Shown here piece after piece: positions 1-7,263 of a stretch of DNA of 20,417 nucleotides; within the stretch, counting starts at the first letter, position 1, and the number at the start of each line of letters is the position of its first letter. Under the pieces are notes generated by a model. That model saw only the letters and a program-made list of their open reading frames with translations. It searched no databases and was not told the DNA's origin. Both the position numbers and the translations under genes were made by a program. Origin of the DNA: CAZXEU01 sp965207385 (GTDB lineage Bacteria > Bacteroidota > Rhodothermia > Rhodothermales > Bin80); NCBI GenBank assembly GCA_965207385.1, contig CBDBLZ010000004.1, positions 1 through 20,417 on the forward strand, given 5' to 3'.

Positions 1-3000
1 TGACGGAGCCAAACTGGGCGTCAGCGTTCTGATTGTGCCCGATGGTCTGCGCAGACATGCCGTTGAAGGTGACGCTGCCTGACAGACCCTGCATGCCGGC
101 TCCATACTGGTCATCTTCATAGCACTCGCCCGAGCCACCAAAGAAATAGTTACCGCCAACCGTCGTGCTGCCGGCATCTGCATCAACCCTCGCTGCTCCG
201 CAACCTGCGCCATGTGAGTACACATTTCGCTTTCCATCGCCCTCATCATAGCTGACATGGAAGTTGCCGGTCACCATGTGATTGCCACCGCCAACATTGA
301 AGGTGGCTTGTGAGCTGTCGGGTATCACGGCACCCGTCGAGTCCATCATCATCTCGTCGCCCTGCACGTAGTTGCCATACACGCTGATCGTGCCACCGTT
401 GGCATTTACGGTACCACCCGAAACCATGTGGAGTCCTTCGGATCCTTCTCCACCGATAGCGAGCTTTTGCGCAATCGGTCGGTCTTCCGTGTTTAGATTG
501 GCAGCATCACTAGCCAGCGACACACTGCCGCTGAGTTGAACCACGCCCGTGGCGACATGCACCATGTCGAGCGAAGAAGCAACGGCCACGTTGCCGCGCT
601 CTACCCTGAGACCGACGAGACCTGCGGTGTCGATATTCTGCTTCGTATTCGCGCCGGTCCCTGCGGCTTTCGGCGAATTGCTCATCAGCGTTACGGTACC
701 CGAGACTTTGCCGTCGCCGCTCATTTGCTTGACGATTACTGCCGGCGCGTCCTTGCGCTTGCCGTCCGTTCCGAGACTCAGCGTCGTATTGCCAGCGGTC
801 TTCGTGGCGCCGGATGCAAAGTGAACAGCCCCCGCTTCACGGGAAGACTTGTTCGCATCGGCCCAAGAGGCTTTCAGCGCAGCAAGGTTGTCCTGCAGTG
901 CACGCCGCACTTCGGGATCCTTCGTGGTCCGCATCGCAAAGATGCCTTCCTCGATATCGTCAAGGAGCTCCGTGCGACTCTGCGAGCCGCTGGATGCCAT
1001 ACAGGCAACGCCTGCGCCGCTGTCACAGAGATAGCCCTTGTTCGCCGCCATTACCGAGTTGTTACCGGCCGCGTTGATGACTACCAGATGTTGTCCGGCA
1101 ATATCCAGCGCACCCTGCGTGATGGTTATGTCGCCGTGCACGGCCGAGAACCCGGCATTCAGAGAGATAACCGGGCTCGCCTCGCAGGCAGACCCGTCCA
1201 CCGTGACGCTTGTGACTTGCGCCGGCATATCAGCCGTCGTCATGCCGGACTGCCAGGCGTAGCCTGCCGTGCGGTCATTGGCGCCTTTGTAGTAGATATC
1301 TAGCCCATGCGCCGCTGCACTGTACGGGGAGTTGCGTACCACGATTTGGCTCGGCCACACGACGCTGCCACCCTCACCGACCGCGATGTCGCCACCTCCA
1401 TGGTGGACCTTCGTATTCCGGTTCAGGGTTAGCGATTTCCCGCCTGTGTTCAGGTTGCCGCTTGCCAGGAACAGATGTTGTCCTCCGGCAATTTGAATGG
1501 GTTGGCTCAGCGTAACCGTACCGTCGACCGCAACCTCCAGGTTGTTGAATGACGCAGGCACGTCGACATTGTTAACCTTAGTTGGTGCCTTGATTTCGTC
1601 TCCGGTCGTCACGTCACCGCCGCCAGTGTAGTGCAGGCTGGCAAGAGCACCGGAATACGCGTTGTCTGCACTGCCCTTGTCGAGCATGCCTCCACTGCTG
1701 ATCCGGAGCACAGCACCTCCCAAATCGAGATTTCCGTCGGTTTCAAGCGTCCCGGACTCCAATTCCAGGAGACCCATCGCCGGTATATCCACGGATCCAC
1801 GATCAATCAGGACTTCGCCATCGCCGCTCTTGGCAATTCTGGCAGCCATAAGAGAAAGTGTCCCTCCCTCTCCGGTCGTACGAATGTCCTGGTTGAGGCC
1901 ACCGGCAAACACGACGGTGTTGCCACTCGCGGAACTCGTGTTGACAGAGCAGAGATTGGCAGCCGACACACTATAACTTGCCGCTGAACCGTAGTTGATA
2001 TCGAGGTCTCCGTCTGAAATCACATCATCCTCGAAGGCGATGTTGTGAAATCTGCTTGGATTGGCGTCAGCAGCTTTTGCCTTAGCCGCTCCAAGGCTGA
2101 TATAGGAGTCTCCGGTTGACTCCAATGCACCCAAAACGGACGACATGGCCGTTCCCGCCGCCGGGGGCATGAAATACAGGCCCTCCTTACACGCCGTCAT
2201 CTGATTGCCGTCCGTGTTGGGGTCCGTATCGGCCGGGTTGGTATCCGCAAGAATGACATCGCCCACTATGGTGGTTGCACCGTAGACAAATACGCCCGGC
2301 GAGCGGCCGTGAGAGGTAGCTCCGTCCATGCAATCCTCTTGGCGAATCATCGTTGAACCGATTAAACCAGAGACATTCGTACCAACGAGGCCGTCGATCT
2401 CAAGATCTTCAGAGATCTGGCCGACTCCGCTGAGCACCGTCCGGGCGTTGCCATGATTCCGGATCCGCCCGTCGAATTCAGAGACACCTATCAGGAAGAG
2501 GGCACCGCCACTGACAGTGGACGTTCCCCCGTCACCGGCTTGCGGAACCCTAATGCACGCTCCTCCCTGCCCGGTCTTCATGATGTCCAGCTGCAGGTCG
2601 CCGCCGCCCGAAATGTTGTAGCAGTCGCCGGACGTGACGTTAAAGCCGCCCGTCTGGACGAAAAGCAACACCCTTACACGCGCCCGGACTGCAGGCGAAG
2701 CCTCAACGTCGTTATCCGGATCTGCTTCCACCGCGGCCGTCCCAGCCCTATAGTCCAGCACGGTGCCGATATCATTGGCACCTGCGTCACCGGTAGTTGG
2801 ACCATCGGATGGGAAATAGTTGCCCGCAGTTGGAGTAGCGGTTACCGCAAGGCCAAAATCAGCTAGGCCCGGTATTTCACTATCAGTACCATCCGCTGTC
2901 CCAAGGAGTACTAAGGTATCCGGCTTCGCAGTGCCCGTCACGGGCCCGCCTGCCGCCGTCTCCGGATTCAGCATAAGATGCTCGCTTCCAGAGATCATCG

Positions 3001-3706
3001 CGCCTGCCGCAATAGTGGTGCGGCCATCCGCTACCTTGGCATCTCGTGAGGCCGTCGGAGTCAGGCTCAGCGTGGCCCCTCCCATGTCCAGTTCGCCTTC
3101 CTTGACATTCAGGGAATGGAGGATCCTGATTACGTCGTCTCCATCTGTCGTGCACTCGGCCTCCACCTCGATATCGCCATTTATCCCGAGAGACACAACT
3201 TGGAAGCCTGCAGCGGAGGCCGGACAGCTCGTCCCGAGCGTAAGCATGCTGGTTCCCGAGCCGCCAAGCTGTACATCGCCGGTAAGGAGCGTGTCGGTGG
3301 GGGTCGCACTGAACGTGACATCCCCTTCCAGGTAGAGCGTGGTGCCCCCAAGGACCGTGATCCTGTCGGTCAACGTGACGTCGCCCTCAACGGCAATCAT
3401 GCCCTTGGTGACCTTGTCGTCGTCGTCAACGTAGATGCCGATGGTCCTTGCACCCGTTGAAATGGTGCCTTCGTCTATCCGCGTCATGGCCCCGCTTTCC
3501 CGCACACGTACGAACACTGTGTCCGTAATACTCGCCGCGGCAGTAAGCGCAGCATCGAGATCGCACGGAGCCGTTGCCTCGCACGGCGCAGCACCGATGC
3601 CGTTACGCTCTGCGTAGCGATTCTGCGCGAGGGCGGTTGACGCGCCCACCATGACGAAAAACAGAAGCACCGTCATGGAGCGCATAAGTGTGGTAAGGTT
3701 TTTCAT
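1..3706 (-). CDS. Large secreted adhesin-like beta-repeat protein, C-terminus beyond the window
   Basis: One minus-strand frame stays open from an ATG at 3706 to position 1, giving at least 1235 residues with no stop; the 3' end lies outside the window. The frame was re-checked at several points (near 3118, 2455, 1300 and 658) and does not shift. The N-terminus is a clear Sec signal peptide: basic MKNLTTLMR, a hydrophobic core, then an ALA-QN cleavage site near residue 28. The rest is rich in Gly, Ser, Thr, Asn and Asp with short alternating hydrophobic strands, as in beta-helix or filamentous-haemagglutinin-like surface proteins. IAGGQHLFLASGN and IAGQHLVVINAAGN are related internal repeats. 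Cysteines recur sparsely along the chain. A charged, probably helical insert lies near residues 905-950. A strong ribosome-binding site supports the start. The function, and any type IX sorting domain at the missing C-terminus, are inference; I do not recognise a named family. Confidence 0.85.
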   Translation of the reverse strand, partial: MKNLTTLMRSMTVLLFFVMVGASTALAQNRYAERNGIGAAPCEATAPCDLDAALTAAASITDTVFVRVRESGAMTRIDEGTISTGARTIGIYVDDDDKVTKGMIAVEGDVTLTDRITVLGGTTLYLEGDVTFSATPTDTLLTGDVQLGGSGTSMLTLGTSCPASAAGFQVVSLGINGDIEVEAECTTDGDDVIRILHSLNVKEGELDMGGATLSLTPTASRDAKVADGRTTIAAGAMISGSEHLMLNPETAAGGPVTGTAKPDTLVLLGTADGTDSEIPGLADFGLAVTATPTAGNYFPSDGPTTGDAGANDIGTVLDYRAGTAAVEADPDNDVEASPAVRARVRVLLFVQTGGFNVTSGDCYNISGGGDLQLDIMKTGQGGACIRVPQAGDGGTSTVSGGALFLIGVSEFDGRIRNHGNARTVLSGVGQISEDLEIDGLVGTNVSGLIGSTMIRQEDCMDGATSHGRSPGVFVYGATTIVGDVILADTNPADTDPNTDGNQMTACKEGLYFMPPAAGTAMSSVLGALESTGDSYISLGAAKAKAADANPSRFHNIAFEDDVISDGDLDINYGSAASYSVSAANLCSVNTSSASGNTVVFAGGLNQDIRTTGEGGTLSLMAARIAKSGDGEVLIDRGSVDIPAMGLLELESGTLETDGNLDLGGAVLRISSGGMLDKGSADNAYSGALASLHYTGGGDVTTGDEIKAPTKVNNVDVPASFNNLEVAVDGTVTLSQPIQIAGGQHLFLASGNLNTGGKSLTLNRNTKVHHGGGDIAVGEGGSVVWPSQIVVRNSPYSAAAHGLDIYYKGANDRTAGYAWQSGMTTADMPAQVTSVTVDGSACEASPVISLNAGFSAVHGDITITQGALDIAGQHLVVINAAGNNSVMAANKGYLCDSGAGVACMASSGSQSRTELLDDIEEGIFAMRTTKDPEVRRALQDNLAALKASWADANKSSREAGAVHFASGATKTAGNTTLSLGTDGKRKDAPAVIVKQMSGDGKVSGTVTLMSNSPKAAGTGANTKQNIDTAGLVGLRVERGNVAVASSLDMVHVATGVVQLSGSVSLASDAANLNTEDRPIAQKLAIGGEGSEGLHMVSGGTVNANGGTISVYGNYVQGDEMMMDSTGAVIPDSSQATFNVGGGNHMVTGNFHVSYDEGDGKRNVYSHGAGCGAARVDADAGSTTVGGNYFFGGSGECYEDDQYGAGMQGLSGSVTFNGMSAQTIGHNQNADAQFGSV

Positions 3707-3715
3707 GTTTGGAGT

Positions 3716-3723
3716 CCTCCTCC
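3716..3723 (-). promoter_or_regulatory. Strong Shine-Dalgarno site of the adhesin-like gene
   Basis: On the minus strand the sequence reads GGAGGAGG, ending nine bases before the ATG at 3706. This is an almost ideal anti-16S match and spacing. It fixes the start codon and shows that the long frame is a real gene. Confidence 0.75.
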
Positions 3724-3775
3724 AGGTTGGTTGGTGAGTATGTCTAGCGGCCTGTCCTGGGCCCGCACAGGTCAT

Positions 3776-3791
3776 GGCGCGTGCCTGCGCC
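3776..3791 (-). other. Short GC hairpin in the predicted 5' leader
   Basis: GGCGC and GCGCC form a 5-bp inverted repeat around a 6-base loop. It lies between the predicted promoter (3806-3813) and the adhesin-like start, so it would sit near the 5' end of that transcript. It could stabilise or regulate the leader, but so short a repeat in GC-rich DNA can arise by chance. Confidence 0.25.
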
Positions 3792-3805
3792 TTACTGTGA
3801 ACATC

Positions 3806-3813
3806 CAAAGATA
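3806..3813 (-). promoter_or_regulatory. Bacteroidota-type -7 promoter element for the adhesin-like gene
   Basis: The minus strand reads TATCTTTG, an exact match to the TAnnTTTG -7 consensus of primary-sigma promoters in Bacteroidota. It lies about 100 bases upstream of the ATG at 3706. A TTTG sits upstream (within 3836-3844), but the 25-base gap from it to the -7 box is longer than the usual 19-21, so the -33 element is not well matched. The motif is seen directly; its use as a promoter is inferred. Confidence 0.45.
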
Positions 3814-4269
3814 CACGATTGACGAGCCGCATAAGTAACAAATGCCACGACTAATATCTCTTTTCAGATGGAAAAACAAGAGTATGGCTACCAGTTGTGA
3901 TCCTGTTATGAAATATCTATAACAAATGACACTAAATATAAATAATTCACTGTTGCACGCCTGGCATGCTGCGACCGCAGCCATCCTGCGTCGTCCGGAA
4001 TTGCTGTAAGCGACGCAGATGCCGATCAGATAGCCGCTAGACAAGGCTCTCCGGACTCCACCTTATTACCACGCCAGGCAGCGTTTAGGAGATACACCGA
4101 CGGCCTGCATAGCCACGCATACCGGCCTCTATTGCCGCCTCGGTTCGGACGTGGTCAGTTCGCCGCCCGCAGCGACAGCTTTCTGCACCTTGTGACCTCC
4201 CTAGCTTCAGCGCCGCCCCTTTTGCCTAGCGCTGTGCGTCGCAGGCCGCAAGTATACCAGAGCAGCCCG

Positions 4270-5190
4270 CTACGTGATCGCCTGCACGCCGGGCCTGTCC
4301 AGCTTCAGGCCCGTGCGACAGACGAGGTTCTCCAGATCTTTTCTCGAGCGCGAGTCGAGTCGCATGCCAGGTGAGCGGATAAAGGCGCTGTCAATGACTC
4401 CCCGGCGCAGGAAGACCTCCTTGCGGAATGCGAGCCCGATCCTGGGCTGGAATTCGTAGCGGATAAGCGGTACGAACCGGTCGAATATGGTAGCGGCCTC
4501 GCCGCTACCCCCCTCCGTAAAGGCGCGATAGATGGCAACGAGCACCTCAGGAAAGGCAAAGCCCGTCATGATGCCCCGCGAGCCGCGCTGCAATTCCTCC
4601 AGGAAGTACTCGCCGCCCAGGCCGCCAAAGATGCCAATGCTGCCTGCCGCCAGCTCCAGGATGCGGCTCAGCTTGACCAGCACAGGCTGCTCTTCCAGCT
4701 TGATGTACTGGACGCCCGCGATTCCGAGCGACATCCTGGCAATCAGATCAGGCGAGAGCGTCGTGACAAAAGACTCCGGAAAGTCATGAATCACGACGGG
4801 GATCTCCAGGGCTTCGGCCACTTCCTGATAGAATGCAAATAGCACGGCATCACTCTGCACGCCGATCGGGGCAACGAACACCGCCGCTGCGCCCAGCTCC
4901 TGCGCCTCCCGGGCCTGCTCGATGGCACCCGCCGCCCCAAAGGCCCGCACGCCTGCCCATACAGGCACGCTCCCGGCTGCCTGGCCCACTACCGTCGAGA
5001 TCACCTGGCGCCTCTCATCGAGCGCCAGCTTGTGGGCCTCGCCCATGAAGCCCAGAATGGAAAGGCCGTGCACGCCTGCCGTCAGCTCGAAGTCGATCAG
5101 CCGCCGGAGACTGGCTTCGTCTACTGCGCCGCTCTCCGTAAACGGGGTAGGCAGGATGGGAAAAACGCCGTGTGCACTCATGGTAGTCAT
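4270..5190 (-). CDS. DapA-superfamily aldolase/lyase (dihydrodipicolinate synthase family)
   Basis: This 306-residue protein is the usual length for the DHDPS / N-acetylneuraminate lyase family of class I (Schiff-base) TIM-barrel aldolases, which make or break C-C bonds next to 2-oxo acids. The family N-terminus (FPILPTPFTESGAVD) and the glycine loop GFMGE (47-51; GTTGE in DHDPS) are present. The Schiff-base lysine is K164 in VQYIKLEE. The strand that normally carries the catalytic Tyr (LYNVP) reads VIHDFP here, so His135 occupies the Tyr position and true lysine biosynthesis is unlikely. It is last in the operon and overlaps the amidohydrolase stop by 4 bp (ATGA at 5187-5190). A second ATG at 5181 is an alternative start. 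It probably cleaves or dehydrates a keto-acid intermediate of the pathway; the substrate is unknown. Confidence 0.85.
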   Translation of the reverse strand: MTTMSAHGVFPILPTPFTESGAVDEASLRRLIDFELTAGVHGLSILGFMGEAHKLALDERRQVISTVVGQAAGSVPVWAGVRAFGAAGAIEQAREAQELGAAAVFVAPIGVQSDAVLFAFYQEVAEALEIPVVIHDFPESFVTTLSPDLIARMSLGIAGVQYIKLEEQPVLVKLSRILELAAGSIGIFGGLGGEYFLEELQRGSRGIMTGFAFPEVLVAIYRAFTEGGSGEAATIFDRFVPLIRYEFQPRIGLAFRKEVFLRRGVIDSAFIRSPGMRLDSRSRKDLENLVCRTGLKLDRPGVQAIT

Positions 5191-6581
5191 GATTCCGTGA
5201 TGGGAAAGAATTCGGCGCGTGGCTTGACCGGACGCAGAAAGCGGCCGGTGCCCGGCGAGGCTAGAACGCGGCCGTCACGGCATATGCAGCTCCCGCGAAG
5301 ATAGGTGGCCTCCACCCTTCCCCGAACCAGGCGGCCGTGGTATGGACTCCAGCCGCACCGCTGATGCAGCGTGCGCTCATCCAGCACATGCGAATGATCC
5401 GGGTCAAACACCACGAAATCCGCATCCCGGCCGACCTCGAGCCGGCCCTTGTCCTGCAGCCCGAAAATACTGGCAGGCTTCTCCGCCACTGCCTCCACAA
5501 ACCTGCCGAGCGTCATCCGGCCTTCCGCTACACCCTCGCTGAACAGCAGCGTGCCGAGTGTCTCCACACCCGGCAAACCGGCATAGGCATCGAAAATGCT
5601 GGCCGTTTCCTTTCGGGCAAGCGGATACGGCGAATGGTCGCTCGTTACGATGTCGATGTCACCTGATCCGAGCCTCTCCCACAGGGCATCCGCGTCCTCT
5701 TGCGTTCGCAGAGGGGGATTGCACTTGGCCCGGCCGCCGAGTGTGCGCAGCGCTTCTTCGGTCAATACAAGGTACTGCACACACGTTTCGCCGGTCGCGG
5801 CCACACCCTGGCTCCGGTGCCATTTTATAAGGTCAAACGTGCGCGGGATCGTGCCGTGCACCATGTGCAGCCGCGCACCGGTCCAGTAGGCAAGCTCAAG
5901 GAGACGCCCCGCCGCCTCTGCCTCCGCCACGGGCGGCCGGCTGCGCGCGTGACACCGGGCGTCGGCTTCTGCCGCCGGCAGCAACCTGGCTGTAAGCTGA
6001 TCGATGATTTCCTGGTTCTCCTGGTGGGCTGCAACCGGCAAGCCATGCCTGGCAATCTCCTGAAAGCCCTCGTACAGCTGTCCGTCCGGCACCCTGGGAA
6101 ACCGATCCGTGTCTACGTGGAACGTGGAGACCTTGAATCCGCAGGCACCGGCTCCGGCAAGGCCGGCGATGGCATCCAGAGGCCCGGTAGGCGCGAATGT
6201 GGCATACAGGGCCACGTCGACCACGGCCTCGGCCGAAATATCCAGGATCTTGCGCTCCAGGGCATCCACGTGGCGCACGGGCCGCGCCTGACGGTCGAAT
6301 GGCATGTCTACCACCGTTGTCGTGCCCCCGGCCGCCGCGGCCAGTGTGGCGGCCGTAATCCCTTCCTCCGGATCGGAGCGCGTGTGCACGTGCGCATCCA
6401 CGAATCCGGGAAGCACGAGCTTGCCGCTGGCATCCACGTGGGCTCTACCCACCAGCGCGACCGCCGATATGGCCGCAATCTTGCCGCGGCGCATCCCCAT
6501 CCAACCTTCCTTGAGAAGCACGCCGCCCGGGCGCACGACGTCTCCCTGTACCGTGAGATCAAACAGCTCTTGCTCGCGCAT
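5187..6581 (-). CDS. Hydantoinase/allantoinase-type cyclic amidohydrolase
   Basis: This 464-residue protein has the full layout of the dihydropyrimidinase / allantoinase / dihydroorotase group, which hydrolyses cyclic amides or ureides at a two-metal site. An N-terminal beta-sandwich leads into VDAHVHTR (metal ligands H64 and H66). AAAAGGTTTVVDMP follows at 81-94. The lysine expected to be carbamylated is K150 in CGFKVS. Further ligands are H186 (AAHQEN), H242 (HMVHG) and D315 (TSDHSPY). KCNPPLR at 286-292 resembles the KCxPPLR stretch of the family. The sequence leans toward allantoinase-like enzymes, but substrate specificity cannot be read from it. No signal peptide is seen, so it should act in the cytoplasm. 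It starts 2 bp after the AroM-family stop and overlaps the downstream lyase start, so the genes are probably translationally coupled. Confidence 0.85.
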   Translation of the reverse strand: MREQELFDLTVQGDVVRPGGVLLKEGWMGMRRGKIAAISAVALVGRAHVDASGKLVLPGFVDAHVHTRSDPEEGITAATLAAAAGGTTTVVDMPFDRQARPVRHVDALERKILDISAEAVVDVALYATFAPTGPLDAIAGLAGAGACGFKVSTFHVDTDRFPRVPDGQLYEGFQEIARHGLPVAAHQENQEIIDQLTARLLPAAEADARCHARSRPPVAEAEAAGRLLELAYWTGARLHMVHGTIPRTFDLIKWHRSQGVAATGETCVQYLVLTEEALRTLGGRAKCNPPLRTQEDADALWERLGSGDIDIVTSDHSPYPLARKETASIFDAYAGLPGVETLGTLLFSEGVAEGRMTLGRFVEAVAEKPASIFGLQDKGRLEVGRDADFVVFDPDHSHVLDERTLHQRCGWSPYHGRLVRGRVEATYLRGSCICRDGRVLASPGTGRFLRPVKPRAEFFPITES

Positions 6582-6583
6582 GC

Positions 6584-7261
6584 TCAGGCAGATTCCCCGG
6601 CCGGGATGCTAAGTAGGGACGCCAACGCATTTGCCGCCAGAAGCCCGAGATCCAGCACAGGTAATTGAACGATGCACCTCATGCTCTCTACCACTTCGAA
6701 AGGATATCCCACATAATCGATGACGATCGCCGACACGTCTCCTTCTCGTCTTGCCTGCTCCTGGAGCCAGTCGGGCAGCGGTGCCGTTCGGCGGTCGATA
6801 GGCCAGACGGCCGGAGCAAATCCCGCGCCCTTCCACTTGCGAAGTGCGGCATCCGTCTGCGCGCTTGTCGGCACAATGACGCCCAAGTTACGAAGCTTCA
6901 TCGAAGCCAGAAGGCCTGCGCCAAGCTGAAACGGCCGCACCAGCGGGCGCCGAGACGCAAGTCCCGCGAACCTTCCGGCACAAAGGAGAATCGTTGCCAC
7001 TACGCCTTCCTCATCCAGCTCGTCCAGCGCCTGCTGCAGCAGCGGTGTGAGAAAAGACTCTTCCACCGTTATCGATGCTCCGTTGCGAAGGCGGGTCATG
7101 AGCGGATACCTTCTTGCCGGAGGCAGCCCGCTCGCATCCACGCCGTCCAACGCACCGCGGCATACTATATTATAATGGCATTCGACCAGTGACAGCAGCT
7201 CCGTCAGGTCACTTCGCGGAGTCTGGCCGATTACCAGCGCGCCTACGCTCCCCAGTGCCAT
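6584..7261 (-). CDS. AroM-family protein (Asp/Glu racemase-like fold)
   Basis: Taken from the ATG at 7261 the product is 225 residues, the length of E. coli AroM. The N-terminal strand reads GALVIGQTPRSDL, then GALDGVD, a family hallmark. A longer frame reaches 7483, but that extension lies inside the preceding gene and has low-complexity sequence. The ATG at 7261 sits 2 bp after the upstream stop. AroM proteins are poorly characterised and related to the Asp/Glu/hydantoin racemase superfamily. One possible catalytic Cys is kept (ILLCAGRF), but the position expected for the second (DCxGY in relatives) reads IDYVGYP, so a classic two-Cys racemase mechanism looks unlikely. Lying next to a hydantoinase-type enzyme, it may act on the same substrate or its isomer; that is inference. 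Confidence 0.8.
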   Translation of the reverse strand: MALGSVGALVIGQTPRSDLTELLSLVECHYNIVCRGALDGVDASGLPPARRYPLMTRLRNGASITVEESFLTPLLQQALDELDEEGVVATILLCAGRFAGLASRRPLVRPFQLGAGLLASMKLRNLGVIVPTSAQTDAALRKWKGAGFAPAVWPIDRRTAPLPDWLQEQARREGDVSAIVIDYVGYPFEVVESMRCIVQLPVLDLGLLAANALASLLSIPAGESA

Positions 7262-7263
7262 GG

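Larger units (their letters stand above)
3707..4269. other. Intergenic region with an AT-rich core, no convincing gene
   Basis: This gap separates the end of the ten-gene minus-strand operon from the adhesin-like gene. A 90-codon minus-strand frame (3772-4044) exists, but it overlaps the predicted promoter, has no ribosome-binding site or recognisable domain, and owes its hydrophobic look to AT-rich DNA. About 3830-3950 is strikingly AT-rich compared with its surroundings, typical of a promoter or upstream-activator region. It contains the 9-mer TAACAAATG at 3836-3844 and 3920-3928, and an imperfect palindrome at 3905-3923 with GTTAT/ATAAC arms. Nothing recognisable was seen in 4045-4269 apart from a 6-bp inverted repeat (4208-4234) without a T-tract. 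No tRNA was recognised. Confidence 0.6.

Noticed and set aside
536..1303. A 255-codon plus-strand frame opposite the adhesin-like gene
   Set aside because: It is antisense to a continuous, coherent coding frame with a signal peptide; its Arg/His-rich sequence is typical of a shadow frame.
3772..4044. A 90-codon minus-strand frame with hydrophobic stretches, resembling a small membrane protein
   Set aside because: It overlaps the predicted promoter, lacks a ribosome-binding site and recognisable domain, and its hydrophobicity follows from AT-rich DNA.
4208..4234. Inverted repeat CAGCGC/GCGCTG after the operon, considered as a terminator
   Set aside because: The loop is 15 bases, the stem only 6 bp, and no T-tract follows in the direction of transcription.
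5700..6668. A 322-codon plus-strand frame
   Set aside because: Antisense shadow of the hydantoinase-type gene; no domain features and unlikely composition.
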